The notes under the pieces: model-generated
What the model was told of the DNA's origin: nothing
Database searches by the model: none
What the model saw: only the letters and a program-made list of their open reading frames with translations
Shown: piece by piece, positions 37,218-46,700 of the stretch
Layout of the letters: each line of letters starts with the position of its first letter
Numbering within the stretch: the stretch's first letter is position 1
Program-made: the position numbers and the translations under genes
Source of the DNA: Dickeya oryzae
Lineage (GTDB): Bacteria; Pseudomonadota; Gammaproteobacteria; Enterobacterales; Enterobacteriaceae
Assembly (NCBI RefSeq): GCF_009372235.1
Contig: NZ_ML762920.1
Span: 1,077,980 to 1,141,979, forward strand
Direction: 5' to 3'
DNA length: 64,000 nucleotides

Positions 37218-37409
37218 AATAAATTATTCCTCGATGGATAACAGTCATCGCATTACTGGCTATGTCTTATTAACGTGATGGATATACAGATATTGCTAAT
37301 GACAATATAATAACTATCCGACACTCTATTTCAGAAAAAGAATAGCCACAGCCTGCGATGACTGTTCAAAAAATTACTCTGCAATTAGTTGCAATGATGA
37401 CTCTTTAAT

Positions 37410-37429
37410 AAAACGATGATTATCGTTTT
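37410..37429 (-). terminator. Hairpin after the YfjI-like gene
   Basis: AAAACGAT and ATCGTTTT are separated by 4 nt and lie 17 bp after the stop of the YfjI-like gene. The A/T-rich ends make a weak terminator possible. Confidence 0.4.
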
Positions 37430-37445
37430 AAATTTGACTTATCCG

Positions 37446-38855
37446 TTACATAAAATTAACGACAGGTTGTATAAAAAGCGTTTTCCCTCTTTTCTCTGTC
37501 AGTATTTTCTTTTGCGAGTAAAGCGTACTGAGTAGTTCATTCACTTTACTCCGGTTCCTGAACCGGTTCGGACCATATTGCAGGATGGTTGTCTTCCTGA
37601 TATATGGCACGAAACACTTATAGCAATAATCTTTTATCCACGCGTAAAGTTCATCCGCTTCGGAACTGACCAGCAGCAGGGGCTCTGGCTTAGAAAAAAT
37701 CCTTACATACTCATCCACATACCAGGCGCTTATCGCTACGGCTGATTCCACCGCATTAAGGGATATGTCGCCTTCATCACCGTTGAAATAATGCAGCAGT
37801 GCAGCAATCCTTGCCATGTTCTCTGCTATCTTGGACGCATAATCCTTAAAATCAGACAGGAAACCAATCAGGCCCATTTCCGACTCGACTTTGTTATAAA
37901 ATTCGATCCAGCGTTTTTCTGCTTCAGGAGAGAAGTGCAGGCATTGACGCTCATTTTCATCGTTTTTAGCTATGCTCTCATTAACGATATCTATCAGTCG
38001 CTGATGAAATATCGGCAGATGCTCACTTGAGACAACCGGGCTGGTAATTTGTCTGTAGCCTTGTGTTGAGCCAGGCTGGCACACCAGACACCGTGCGAAG
38101 TAACCTATCGCTTTTGCCATATCGCCTTTCCGCTCGATATAGCCCTTAAAAGCATCAGGCTGAACCATCAGCGACTGCGTCATTCTGGCGTCTCTAATTA
38201 ATTTCTCAGGCTCTTTTTTCCTTTCCACGGAAAACATTCCGCCATCCCACATTTTATTGATGAAAGGCAGTTCATTCAGCGCGTAGCCATTAAAGATAAT
38301 ACCAGCTTCATCAGACATAAGACCAATAGATCTCCAACGTCCGCAGAGATAGTCTTTTATTGCCGCAGGTGTGGCATCATTGAAAATCTGCTTGAACCTG
38401 ACCGGCATTTTCGGGGTCTCCGCAAGGAGTGCTTTCAGTCGTTCATCTGTTGTAGAATGATCTTTGTTGCGGAGAATTTCTGATTTAATTTTTGAAATCA
38501 GTGCTTTCTTTGCAATATTAAAAGCCGTATCCTCACTCCGCCAGATAATCAGGTCTTGGGTATATTTTTCAAACCATTCCTCTTCCAGTTGATATAGTGG
38601 TTTCATCAGTAGTTTGTCCACAGTACTTTTTCGCTCACCAGACTCCGCCAGCGTTAATAAAAAAAGCGATACCGGTCCGCGCAAATTACTTTGTCGGCAC
38701 ACATCAATCCGGTTCTGGCAGGCAAGAGAAATAACCCCCAGTATCGCTGTGACAATCAAAGCCTGGGGAGCCTGCGTATGCTGCTCCACTTCATAAACCG
38801 CGTTTTTGATGATCGGCGGAAACACATGCACGGGAAAAGGACGACCACACAGCAT
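37446..38855 (-). CDS. YfjI-family protein (DUF3987)
   Basis: The ATG at 38855, behind AAGAGGT, gives 469 aa. The N-terminal part (PQALIVTAILGVISLACQNR, SLFLLTLAESGERKSTVDKL) matches YfjI/DUF3987 proteins of satellite prophages. The P-loop-like ESGERKST lacks the second glycine of a canonical Walker A. Members are thought to act in element replication, as a helicase or primase partner. It lies between the YagK-like and AlpA genes, the usual satellite arrangement. Confidence 0.85.
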   Translation of the reverse strand: MLCGRPFPVHVFPPIIKNAVYEVEQHTQAPQALIVTAILGVISLACQNRIDVCRQSNLRGPVSLFLLTLAESGERKSTVDKLLMKPLYQLEEEWFEKYTQDLIIWRSEDTAFNIAKKALISKIKSEILRNKDHSTTDERLKALLAETPKMPVRFKQIFNDATPAAIKDYLCGRWRSIGLMSDEAGIIFNGYALNELPFINKMWDGGMFSVERKKEPEKLIRDARMTQSLMVQPDAFKGYIERKGDMAKAIGYFARCLVCQPGSTQGYRQITSPVVSSEHLPIFHQRLIDIVNESIAKNDENERQCLHFSPEAEKRWIEFYNKVESEMGLIGFLSDFKDYASKIAENMARIAALLHYFNGDEGDISLNAVESAVAISAWYVDEYVRIFSKPEPLLLVSSEADELYAWIKDYCYKCFVPYIRKTTILQYGPNRFRNRSKVNELLSTLYSQKKILTEKRGKTLFIQPVVNFM

Positions 38856-38905
38856 AGACACCTCTTGTTCGGTTAATGTTGAAAACGATCTCCCTCATCT
38901 TGCCA

Positions 38906-38925
38906 TTCCGCTATTAATAGCGGAA
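38906..38925. promoter_or_regulatory. Perfect 20-bp palindrome between alpA-like and yfjI-like genes
   Basis: TTCCGCTATT is followed directly by its complement AATAGCGGAA. It sits about 50 bp upstream of the YfjI-like start and 58 bp after the AlpA stop, a good position for an operator, perhaps of AlpA itself. Confidence 0.5.
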
Positions 38926-38982
38926 ATAGCAGGATGAACATGGGTATTTCAGGAAAAAAATAAATGCAAAAAAAGCCTGATG

Positions 38983-39219
38983 CTAACGCTCATTGATCCA
39001 ACAAAGCAGATCACTTAAGAGCCATCCACAGGATTTAGCGCCAAGCGATTTGCGCAACGGAAACTTACCTACCTGCTCCAGTTTCCACGCGGTAGAGCGG
39101 GAAATGGACGTAATACGTTGTCGCTCCCGTTCACGCACGAGACGATCACCTTTCTCACCGTAATTACGCAGGACTTGCAAACGTTGTTCTGGGGTTGGGG
39201 AAATAAATGTTGTACTCAT
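38983..39219 (-). CDS. AlpA-family regulator
   Basis: This 78-aa protein has the MerR-like AlpA helix-turn-helix: ERQRITSISRSTAWKLEQVG then FPLRKSLGAKSCGWLLSDLL, ending CWINER. AlpA-type proteins activate excision and replication of P4-like elements. A strong AAAGGAGG site precedes the ATG. Confidence 0.9.
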   Translation of the reverse strand: MSTTFISPTPEQRLQVLRNYGEKGDRLVRERERQRITSISRSTAWKLEQVGKFPLRKSLGAKSCGWLLSDLLCWINER

Positions 39220-39281
39220 ACTGCCTCCTTTGTTTCGACAAGTGCAGCATGAATCAGTGCGAGTGTGGAGAAAAGCTGAGG

Positions 39282-39320
39282 AGCTCTTGCTAAAGGCTTA
39301 ATAAGCCTTTAGCAAGAGCT
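39282..39320 (-). terminator. Perfect 39-bp palindrome (19-bp arms) between the 337-aa gene and alpA
   Basis: The arms AGCTCTTGCTAAAGGCTTA (39282-39300) and their exact complement (39302-39320) flank a single A. It starts 5 bp after the stop of the 337-aa gene on the minus strand and about 60 bp before the AlpA ribosome-binding site. It is most likely a terminator, but the perfect symmetry also suits a protein-binding or cruciform site. Confidence 0.55.
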
Positions 39321-39325
39321 ATTTA

Positions 39326-40339
39326 TCACTTTATTTTCATAATGTTAGCAGCAATTTCGGGGGTAAAGACGATACACCATTCTCTTGGTGATGACTTGAC
39401 AAAATCGTTCAATATTCGAGCTACATTAGATGGTGTTTTAGGAATATTTTTACTTTTGCAATGAAGCGTGATTAAGCAAGCGGCTATCCTGGAATGCTGG
39501 GGCTGTATTTTGTAAGGCTTATCTCTTTTCTCAAATGTTTCTTCAAGAACTTTTTTTATGGTTGTTTGCCCAACATTGATTCCATTACTTGAAAGAGCTG
39601 TACTAACATTTGAGTAAGTCACATGACCATTAACACTGAAAATCTTATTTATAAGAAGAACCATTGCGATTCGGTTATAAGGTGGGTCATACCTTTCCAT
39701 TTCACTATTTTCATTGTAAGAAAAACATTCTTTTATTATTTTAAAATCAGAACTAGAAATATATAACTGTTCAAATGAAATATAAATATCGGTGTTAAAC
39801 AGAAGATAATCCCTTTTATCTCTACCAAAAACATCAACTTCACCGGGGATTGAAACCCATTCATCATTAGCATTTTTAAGGTTGTAATTATCCCTTACCA
39901 AATGGGTGATACCAGTCGGTTGTAACCGCCAATAACCACTAGCATATCCATTGTAAACGTATTTGAAACTGCTACTCCCGCTAAAATCTATATATTCTTT
40001 AATCTCAGACTCTTTTTTACAGGGTATAAATTTTCTTATTTTGTCCTGAGGACTCCTCTCATCTTGATAAAAATCCCTACCAAAAGCAATCTCACTTGTA
40101 TCATAGCGATTCTCTTCTTTATTAGGATAACGGTTAATCCTGCAATACACAGAACGAAGATAAACATATATGTTTATTTTACCACTCAACCATACATCTA
40201 TTATCTCTTCGATTTTTACATGGGATTTCTTAGAGAAATCATCAACGCGATAGAAATCATCAGAAATATCAAGCCGTTCAGCATCGCTGGAATAAAGCAA
40301 AGAATTAATAGCATCAAGGAAATCAGAATTTTCTTTCAT
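39326..40339 (-). CDS. Hypothetical 337-aa island protein
   Basis: I do not recognise this protein. It is AT-rich, lysine- and asparagine-rich and has no signal peptide or membrane helix. The C-terminal third (VTYSNVSTALSSNGINVGQT, IAACLITLHCKSKNIPKTPS) looks like helix-turn-helix-like helical repeats, so DNA binding is possible. It is the gene nearest the tRNA end of the island and is followed by a large palindrome. The ribosome-binding site is weak. Confidence 0.7.
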   Translation of the reverse strand: MKENSDFLDAINSLLYSSDAERLDISDDFYRVDDFSKKSHVKIEEIIDVWLSGKINIYVYLRSVYCRINRYPNKEENRYDTSEIAFGRDFYQDERSPQDKIRKFIPCKKESEIKEYIDFSGSSSFKYVYNGYASGYWRLQPTGITHLVRDNYNLKNANDEWVSIPGEVDVFGRDKRDYLLFNTDIYISFEQLYISSSDFKIIKECFSYNENSEMERYDPPYNRIAMVLLINKIFSVNGHVTYSNVSTALSSNGINVGQTTIKKVLEETFEKRDKPYKIQPQHSRIAACLITLHCKSKNIPKTPSNVARILNDFVKSSPREWCIVFTPEIAANIMKIK

Positions 40340-41180
40340 TTATCACCGCCAACATATTGTCATTACCAAAAATTCTATCAGGACAAGCCGTTATGTTTAA
40401 ATTTATTTCAAAAAAATCAAAAAGAATCTTCCATCACTTTACGTCAACAAGAATACAGCGTGACACATCAATCTATGCCAATAAGATGACCTAATCAATA
40501 TAGGCTACTTAAAGCTGTATCTGGCTTTGCGGGCTGTTCCTATTCAAACTTAAATCAGGATTGAAAGAATGGGGCTTTCAGCATGACAAAAAACAGCACA
40601 TAACCAGATTACTAAAGCACAACTCTACCTGCCGTTACCAGATCAACCGCTATTGAAACGGGTGTTTCTGTGCAACAAATTGAGCAGCAACTCAAAAAAA
40701 TCAGACACAGGCGAAAGCCGTCGGCCTCGCCCGTTGTTAATCTGACATTATGTCGCTCACCAGTTGCATCATGGGGCTGTAGTTTCCTGATACGCCCGCC
40801 TGAATTGCCTTGAAGTAAAACGCCTTATGCTTATTCCACAGGCTGTAATCCAGCAATCCCTTCCCTGCCAGCACCGGGCAGTGCGCGACAGCAAAGAGGA
40901 TAAGGCTCGCCTGTTGCTGCTCATTCAGCAGATAGGCAGAGCGGGCAACGAACGGTTATCGTCGCGTGACAGCGCATCCCAATCGAGCCCTGAGGAAACA
41001 AAACTGGCAGGCCCAAACTCGTTGGATGCTACAAAGCAAACATCGCAAAATGAGATGGTGGGAATTTTGTGAAAAACCACGGAGATAACCTATACATTGT
41101 AATTTGTGTACCCGAGAGTGTACCCGAGAACAAGAAAAGGAGATTTCAGAGAGGGATGATATCGTAACTTACTGATTTTA
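40340..41180. other. Degenerate stretch between the last island gene and thrW
   Basis: It has no intact gene. It contains a truncated frame on the minus strand (listed separately) and otherwise non-coding DNA. A + strand 81-codon frame at 40827-41072 is the antisense of that fragment. Confidence 0.6.
40737..40955 (-). pseudogene. C-terminal gene fragment, possibly of a Fic-like protein
   Basis: On the minus strand 72 codons read PFVARSAYLLNEQQQASLIL, AVAHCPVLAGKGLLDYSLWN and end FKAIQAGVSGNYSPMMQLVS DIMSD. There is no start codon in the frame that fits and the upstream side ends at a stop. The tail pattern (W...AIQAGVSGNY..M..LVSDI) recalls the C-terminus of Fic-family proteins, but the catalytic HPFxxGNGR motif is not there and the identification is weak. 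The coding-like composition supports a decayed gene. Confidence 0.4.
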
Positions 41181-41225
41181 TGGTGCCGATAATAGGAGTC
41201 GAACCTACGACCTTCGCATTACGAA
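41181..41225. repeat. Proximal attachment site within thrW
   Basis: It is identical over 45 bp to 24401-24445. The crossover must lie within it. Confidence 0.95.
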
Positions 41226-41256
41226 TGCGCTGCTCTACCAACTGAGCTATATCGGC
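41181..41256 (-). tRNA. thrW: tRNA-Thr (anticodon CGT)
   Basis: The minus strand gives a complete 76-nt cloverleaf: acceptor GCCGATA/TATCGGC with encoded CCA, D-arm AGCTCAGTTGGTAGAGC, anticodon loop TTCGTAA and T-arm GGTTCGACTCC. It equals E. coli thrW in sequence and position next to proA. Its last 45 nt form the island's direct repeat, so integration left the tRNA intact. Confidence 0.97.
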
Positions 41257-41366
41257 CCTGAGAGCGTCCCGCGAATGCGTGACGTGAACTACGGGGTGAC
41301 AAACTAGTCAAATCATTACGGCAAGTCAATACTTACACGTATCGTCTGATGGTTTTCTAAGCGTCT

Positions 41367-41400
41367 TGCCCGACAGACACGCTCTCGCGGCTGTCGGGCA
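41367..41400 (-). terminator. Hairpin downstream of proA
   Basis: TGCCCGACAG and CTGTCGGGCA form a perfect 10-bp stem with a 14-nt loop, 10 bp after the proA stop. There is no good T-run, so it may act as a processing or stabilising hairpin before thrW. Confidence 0.5.
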
Positions 41401-41410
41401 TGGAAGGAAA

Positions 41411-42664
41411 TCACGCACGAACCAGATCGTCGCCGTAACCAATCCATTTGTAGGTGGTGAGCGCTTCCAGCCCCATGGGGCCACGGGCGTGCAGTTTCTG
41501 GGTGCTGACCGCCACTTCTGCGCCAAGGCCAAACTGGCCGCCGTCGGTAAAGCGGGTGGTGGCGTTGACGTACACCGCCGAGGAATCCACTTCGCGCACG
41601 AACTGTTCAGCACGGCTTAATGAACGGGTCAGGATGGCGTCGGAGTGTTGGGTGCCATGCTCACGGATGTGGTCGATGGCATCATCGATATCGGTCACCA
41701 GCTTGACGTTCAGATCCAGCGAAAGCCACTCATCGTCATAGTTCGCGGCCTCTACCGCCGTGACGTTAGCCGGGCCACCGCTTAGCAACGGCAGCGACGC
41801 CGGGCAGGCATGCAGGCTGACGCCTGCCTGCTTCATGCGCTCGCTCAGCGCAGGCAGGAACGTCGCCGCGATACCCTGATGCACCAGCAGGGTTTCCACC
41901 GTGTTACAGGTGCTGGGGCGTTGGGTTTTCGCGTTAACGATCACCTTCAGCGCCGGTTCAAACTCCATCGACTCATCAACGTAAATATGGCACACCCCGA
42001 TACCGCCGGTGATCACCGGAATGGTGGACTGCTCGCGGCACAGTTTGTGCAATCCGGCACCACCGCGCGGGATCAGCATATCCACGTAGCGATCGAGCTT
42101 CAGCAGTTGGTTGACCAGTTCACGATCCGGGCTTTCAATCGCCTGAATCGCGGCGGCAGGTAAACCGCACTCGGTGAGCGCCTGCTGGATAACCTTTACC
42201 GTGGCGGCGTTGGTGCGATAGGTCTCTTTACCGCCACGCAATATCACCGCGTTGCCGGTTTTCAGGCACAGGCTGGCGACATCCACCGTGACGTTCGGAC
42301 GGGCTTCATAAATCACCCCGACGACACCGAGCGGCACCCGGCGGCGTTCCAGTTTCAGGCCATTGTCCAGAATACGGCCGTCGATGATTTCACCGACCGG
42401 GTCATTCAGGCGGCACACCTGGCGCACATCGTCGGCAATCGCTTTCAGGCGCGCCGGGGTCAGTTGCAAGCGATCCAGCAATGCTTCGCTCATGCCGTTT
42501 TCTCTGGCCTGCGCCAGGTCCTGCTCGTTGGCAGTCAGAATGGCGTCATGCTGGGCTTCCAGCAGATCCGCTATCGTCATCAACGCCTTGTTTTTCTGGC
42601 TGGTGCTCAGCGCCGCCAGCTGATAAGAGGCTTTTTTAGCCGCTTTACCCATTTGCTCAAGCAT
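41411..42664 (-). CDS. proA: Gamma-glutamyl phosphate reductase
   Basis: This 417-aa protein has the ProA aldehyde-dehydrogenase fold, with [30 protein letters not shown] (catalytic cysteine) and [20 protein letters not shown]. It reduces gamma-glutamyl phosphate to glutamate semialdehyde in proline synthesis. It follows proB after 10 bp, as in E. coli. Confidence 0.98.
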   Translation of the reverse strand: MLEQMGKAAKKASYQLAALSTSQKNKALMTIADLLEAQHDAILTANEQDLAQARENGMSEALLDRLQLTPARLKAIADDVRQVCRLNDPVGEIIDGRILDNGLKLERRRVPLGVVGVIYEARPNVTVDVASLCLKTGNAVILRGGKETYRTNAATVKVIQQALTECGLPAAAIQAIESPDRELVNQLLKLDRYVDMLIPRGGAGLHKLCREQSTIPVITGGIGVCHIYVDESMEFEPALKVIVNAKTQRPSTCNTVETLLVHQGIAATFLPALSERMKQAGVSLHACPASLPLLSGGPANVTAVEAANYDDEWLSLDLNVKLVTDIDDAIDHIREHGTQHSDAILTRSLSRAEQFVREVDSSAVYVNATTRFTDGGQFGLGAEVAVSTQKLHARGPMGLEALTTYKWIGYGDDLVRA

Positions 42665-42674
42665 CGCCTGCTCC

Positions 42675-43778
42675 TCAAATAATGATCATGTCGTCGCGGT
42701 GGACAGCAACCGGGCCGTATTCGTAGCCCAGGATGTCAGCAATCTCCTGGGAGTGATGCCCGGCTATCATGCGCAGCGCGTCACTGTTGTAACGGGTAAC
42801 AGCATGGGACAGGTCACGGCCGTTCAGGCTGCGAATGCGAATGACCTCGCCACGGGAGAAATTGCCCGCCACTTCGCGAATACCTTTGGGCAACAGGGAA
42901 CTGCCGCGCTCCAGCATGGCGGCCAGCGCACCATCATCCACGGTGATTTCACCGGCAGGCGGTGCGCCGAAGATCCAGCGTTTGCGGCTTTCCAGCGGGG
43001 TTTCCATGGCGTGGAAACGGGTGCCGACCGAAACATCGTTAATCACATCACCGATAACGCCAGCACGATTGCCTGCGGCAATCACCACCTCGATACCGGA
43101 ACGGCACGCCACGTCGGCGGCCTGCAATTTGGTGGACATACCGCCCGTCCCCAGGCCGGAAACGCTGCCACCGGCAATCTGGCGCAGTTCGTCGGTCACA
43201 CCCTGCACTTCACGGATAAGCTCGGCGTCCGGGTTAGTGCGCGGGTCGGCGGTAAACAGCCCGGTCTGGTCAGTCAGCAGCAGCAGCTTATCGGCATCCG
43301 CCAGCATGGCGGCCAACGCCGACAGATTGTCGTTATCGCCGACTTTGATTTCCGCTGTCGCCACCGCATCGTTCTCATTAATCACCGGCACGATACGGTT
43401 ATCCAGCAGCGCACGCATGGTATCGCGGGCATTAAGGAAGCGTTCCCGGTCTTCCAGATCGGCACGGGTCAGCAGCATCTGCCCCACATGGATGCCATAA
43501 ATGGAAAACAGTTGTTCCCACAGTTGAATCAACCGGCTTTGCCCTACGGCTGCCAGCAACTGCTTGGTGGCGATGGTCGGTGGCAGTTCCGGGTATCCCA
43601 GATGCTCGCGGCCGGCGGCAATCGCCCCGGAAGTCACAATCACAATGCGATGCCCTGCGGCATGCTGCTGGGCGCACTGGCGCACCAGTTCGACGATATG
43701 GGCGCGGTTGAGGCGGCGTGAACCGCCAGTCAGCACGCTGGTACCCAGTTTTACAACCAAAGTCTGGCTGCCACTCAT
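42675..43778 (-). CDS. proB: Glutamate 5-kinase
   Basis: The ATG at 43778 gives 367 aa starting [20 protein letters not shown]. It has an amino-acid kinase domain ([38 protein letters not shown]) and a C-terminal PUA domain ([20 protein letters not shown]). It makes gamma-glutamyl phosphate, is feedback-inhibited by proline in the family and works with ProA. Confidence 0.98.
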   Translation of the reverse strand: MSGSQTLVVKLGTSVLTGGSRRLNRAHIVELVRQCAQQHAAGHRIVIVTSGAIAAGREHLGYPELPPTIATKQLLAAVGQSRLIQLWEQLFSIYGIHVGQMLLTRADLEDRERFLNARDTMRALLDNRIVPVINENDAVATAEIKVGDNDNLSALAAMLADADKLLLLTDQTGLFTADPRTNPDAELIREVQGVTDELRQIAGGSVSGLGTGGMSTKLQAADVACRSGIEVVIAAGNRAGVIGDVINDVSVGTRFHAMETPLESRKRWIFGAPPAGEITVDDGALAAMLERGSSLLPKGIREVAGNFSRGEVIRIRSLNGRDLSHAVTRYNSDALRMIAGHHSQEIADILGYEYGPVAVHRDDMIII

Positions 43779-43882
43779 AATTTTTCTGCCGTTGCGTTGA
43801 ACAATAAACAATAAAAGGATGAAAAAAACGTTGTAACAGGAGAAACGCGCTATGCCAACCAGCACAACGCGAAAACCCGTGA

Positions 43883-43901
43883 CTCCGGCATGATGCCGGA
43901 G
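43883..43901 (-). terminator. Palindromic hairpin between crl and proB
   Basis: CTCCGGCAT and ATGCCGGAG flank a single G just after the crl stop and about 105 bp before the proB start. It is likely the crl terminator. Confidence 0.45.
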
Positions 43902-43905
43902 AGCA

Positions 43906-44265
43906 TCATGGTCGTGCGGAGAGGGAAAAAGGTGGGTCGAGTTGTTCTACCAGCGCCTGCAGGCGGGTGTGGAAATCTTCACGGGTAGCCAGCACTTTCT
44001 CATGTACCTCAGTATCTTTGATGGTTTCTTCGCGCCAGTTGCCCGCCTTATCAAACAAACCGATACGGTAGGTATAAAACAGGGTTTGCTCCTGCCATTC
44101 CAGATTAAGCCACCACCCCCAAAACTCTCGCTTTTCCGGCGCAGGTTTTACATTGACACAAACCGCCAGGCAATCAAAGAAAAAATGCTTTTCTTCGCAC
44201 TGATCTTCACGCAAATACGGCCCCAATGAGGCAAATTTCTTGATGAGCCTGCTTTTCACTACCAT
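43906..44265 (-). CDS. crl: Crl, sigma-S activator
   Basis: The ATG at 44265 behind AAAGGAGG gives 119 aa. The sequence matches Crl: [47 protein letters not shown] and GLFDKAGNW. Crl binds sigma-S and helps it capture core RNA polymerase. It is somewhat shorter at both ends than E. coli Crl (133 aa) and lies upstream of proBA. phoE, which lies between crl and proB in E. coli, is absent here. Confidence 0.95.
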   Translation of the reverse strand: MVVKSRLIKKFASLGPYLREDQCEEKHFFFDCLAVCVNVKPAPEKREFWGWWLNLEWQEQTLFYTYRIGLFDKAGNWREETIKDTEVHEKVLATREDFHTRLQALVEQLDPPFSLSARP

Positions 44266-44529
44266 GACACCCTCCTTTAAATCAGAAGACTTCCAAGCAT
44301 TCACAGCGACGGAGTCAATCAACCTGCCAAAACTGCTGACACGGGTTCAAGTTTTTTTGCGTCCGTCGTTTCAGGGCGCGAGCCGTGTCACACCAACACC
44401 CACTATACGGGTAGATGCAGACTATATTGATAAGAAAAATTAATCAATTGCAGTTGTTTTTTATTCATCGCCGCCCCCCGTCGCCCTTTACACCCAGCCA
44501 CGGGGTGACAGCACTACGGATGCGAGAGC

Positions 44530-45792
44530 TTAGCGCAACTGGTGCTGTAGCCAGTCGGTCATCTGTTGCAGCGCCAGATGGAACGTCTGGTATACCGGTG
44601 AGAGATTCAGTGCCAGCAATTTCCCCTGTTGCGATGAATTGACTATCAGCATCGACTCTTCCGGCGGGCTAATCAGGTCATCTTTCCAGTAGCCAGAAAG
44701 CATCGGCGTCAGGCAGCGTCGTCCCAGCAACCCCTGCATTTTGAGGGAGTAACGCCCCATCTCCACCAGCAACGCCGCATCGGAGGAATAGGTCATGCCA
44801 AGGCGGCTGGCTAGCACATCCATAAACATGTCAGGCACCTGGCGCTGACGCTGAGCATCCGACAGCAGGTGATGCACAATCGGCCCCAGACAGGCGACCG
44901 CCCGTAGCCGGTTGGCTTCCAGATACGCCAGTCGCACCGCGATATTGGCCCCAAAGCGAAAACCAAAGGCACCGACGCGGGTGTGATCAATCCACGGCAC
45001 ATCCGGTAACGCCCGCAGCACCTGTTGATGGAGAAAACTGGAATCTTGATCCAGTTTCCAGCGTGAAGAGAACCCGACCGACGGCATATCCATCGTCAGC
45101 ATCGCGAACCCCGCCGGAGCGAGATAATCCTGAAACAGGCGATGATAATCACATTGCAGCATGTCCAGACTGCCGCAGATCAGTACGGTTGGAAACGGTG
45201 CCTTCCCCTGCGCGGGCAGGTGCAAAAAGGCGGTCAACTGCCCACCGCCTTCTACCGGAAAGGTCAGGGTTTTCAGTTCGTAGGAGAGATGAATCGCGGC
45301 CTCTTCATAAGCCCGATTCGCCAGCGTCTGCGCCTGCTCGGCCAGTTCATCCCCTTTAAGATGGGGATAGGCGGCGATACTGTACAGGTTGGCGGCGTTC
45401 AGCCAGCATTGCCCAGCCTGTTCGCTCTGCGAATGCTGGCTGGCCTGTTGTTGCCAGCGCATCCCCTGTGATACCCACTCGTAGATCCAGTTACCGCCAC
45501 GATAGCCAATCACCGTATCCAGTCGCTGCTCATCGCTGCGTTTCGCCTGGCTGGCGGCAATGCGTGACAGCACCTCTTCAATTTCCCACGGGTGCACGCC
45601 ACGCCAGATCCACAATAACCGGTTAAGCATCCGATACCAGTTACTGGTGGTTTCACCTTCCAGCGCTGACTGCATCTCGGCCGAGCCGGGCGTATTGCGG
45701 GAGCGCTGAATAAGCGTGGAGGTTTCCTGATGTCTTACCGATGGTTTAAATAGCGTTTCGGACAGGTTGGCCTGAACCACAGTTGCCTCCAT
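44530..45792 (-). CDS. frsA: FrsA, esterase/fermentation-respiration switch protein
   Basis: This 420-aa protein aligns with FrsA over its length: [38 protein letters not shown] and the alpha/beta-hydrolase part [20 protein letters not shown] with [20 protein letters not shown]. The nucleophile position is atypical (GFRFG rather than GxSxG), as in E. coli. It binds EIIA-Glc in E. coli and affects respiration versus fermentation. Confidence 0.95.
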   Translation of the reverse strand: MEATVVQANLSETLFKPSVRHQETSTLIQRSRNTPGSAEMQSALEGETTSNWYRMLNRLLWIWRGVHPWEIEEVLSRIAASQAKRSDEQRLDTVIGYRGGNWIYEWVSQGMRWQQQASQHSQSEQAGQCWLNAANLYSIAAYPHLKGDELAEQAQTLANRAYEEAAIHLSYELKTLTFPVEGGGQLTAFLHLPAQGKAPFPTVLICGSLDMLQCDYHRLFQDYLAPAGFAMLTMDMPSVGFSSRWKLDQDSSFLHQQVLRALPDVPWIDHTRVGAFGFRFGANIAVRLAYLEANRLRAVACLGPIVHHLLSDAQRQRQVPDMFMDVLASRLGMTYSSDAALLVEMGRYSLKMQGLLGRRCLTPMLSGYWKDDLISPPEESMLIVNSSQQGKLLALNLSPVYQTFHLALQQMTDWLQHQLR

Positions 45793-45912
45793 GGACGAAT
45801 CAACGACAGAACGATGCGGGTATGTAGGAAAAGTGTACCGAACAAACGTGCACCGGGCTATAGCGGTACCTCGCTATTCAGCCGACAAGAATTATCTTGC
45901 CAACAAAATCTA

Positions 45913-45963
45913 TCAACCGGCAAAAACAATCAACCAGCAAAAACCATCAACCTACAAAAACAA
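45913..45963. repeat. Three 17-bp tandem repeats downstream of gpt
   Basis: Units TCAACCGGCAAAAACAA, TCAACCAGCAAAAACCA and TCAACCTACAAAAACAA lie head to tail between frsA and the gpt terminator. They differ at one to three positions and are non-coding. Confidence 0.85.
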
Positions 45964-45966
45964 ACA

Positions 45967-45985
45967 CGCCCGGCATAACCGGGCG
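45967..45985 (-). terminator. Terminator of gpt
   Basis: The stem CGCCCGG/CCGGGCG has a 5-nt loop, followed on the minus strand by TGTTTGTTTTTG. It lies 25 bp after the gpt stop. Confidence 0.75.
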
Positions 45986-46010
45986 CGTCGACGATAACAG
46001 CGGTATGGAA

Positions 46011-46469
46011 TTAACGGCCAACCAAAGGCGGTACAAATACCACGCCCATGTCCCACGGCTGTTCAATCCAGGTATCCTGAGGGATATCAACTTCATAGTC
46101 GTCTACCAGCGGTTTACCAGCCGGTTTGGCGAAAATAGTGATGAAGTGAGCTTTCGGGTACATGTCGCGGATCGCCTTGGCAGTACCGCCAGTGTCCACC
46201 AAATCATCGATTACGATGTAACCTTCACCGTCACCTTCAGCGCGTTTAAGCACTTTCAGCTCACGCTGGTTGTCATGATCGTAGCTGGAGATACACACGG
46301 TATCGACATTGCGAATACCCAGTTCGCGGGCCAATAACGCCCCTGGAACTAAACCACCACGGCTCACGGCAATAATGCCTTTCCACTGTTCGGCCGGCAG
46401 CAGACGCTGAGCCAGTTTACGGGCATGAATTTGCAACATATCCCAGGTGACGATGTACTTTTCACTCAT
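46011..46469 (-). CDS. gpt: Xanthine-guanine phosphoribosyltransferase
   Basis: The ATG at 46469 gives 152 aa, the same length as E. coli Gpt. Motifs: [19 protein letters not shown], the PRPP loop [18 protein letters not shown] and [15 protein letters not shown]. It salvages guanine and xanthine. Confidence 0.98.
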   Translation of the reverse strand: MSEKYIVTWDMLQIHARKLAQRLLPAEQWKGIIAVSRGGLVPGALLARELGIRNVDTVCISSYDHDNQRELKVLKRAEGDGEGYIVIDDLVDTGGTAKAIRDMYPKAHFITIFAKPAGKPLVDDYEVDIPQDTWIEQPWDMGVVFVPPLVGR

Positions 46470-46700
46470 AAAACATATCCCAGCCAACGATGAGGTCGGC
46501 TTAATCAGAGTCAGAAGGGGAAAATAAGGTTGCGCGAGATTATAGATAGCTGACCAGACAAAAACCAGTATTTATGTACACGCCGGTAATTGGTAACTCA
46601 CCGTAATTAATTAACCGTTCGTAATGTGAAAAAGTTATTAGACGTAATGTTACGGATGCGTTACAAACAAGGAGAACAGAAAATAGCCAGGAGAATAGCC

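Larger units (their letters stand above)
24401..41225. mobile_element. Integrated genomic island at thrW
   Basis: About 16.8 kb is bounded by the 45-bp direct repeats. It contains a tyrosine recombinase next to the distal repeat, an AlpA-type regulator, satellite-type replication genes (YagK-like, YfjI-like), a CP4-type module, DarTG and a Zorya-like operon. E. coli K-12 prophage CP4-6 uses the same tRNA, with its integrase intF also at the end far from thrW, and shares ykfA, yafZ, ykfG, ykfI and yagK-type genes. The base composition differs between sub-blocks, so the island is a mosaic. Confidence 0.93.

Noticed and set aside
42699..43721. A 340-codon + strand open frame opposite proB
   Set aside because: It is antisense to the certain proB gene, and its composition is explained by the GC-rich codons of proB.
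45913..45963. CRISPR array
   Set aside because: The 17-bp units are directly adjacent without spacers and there are no cas genes in the window.
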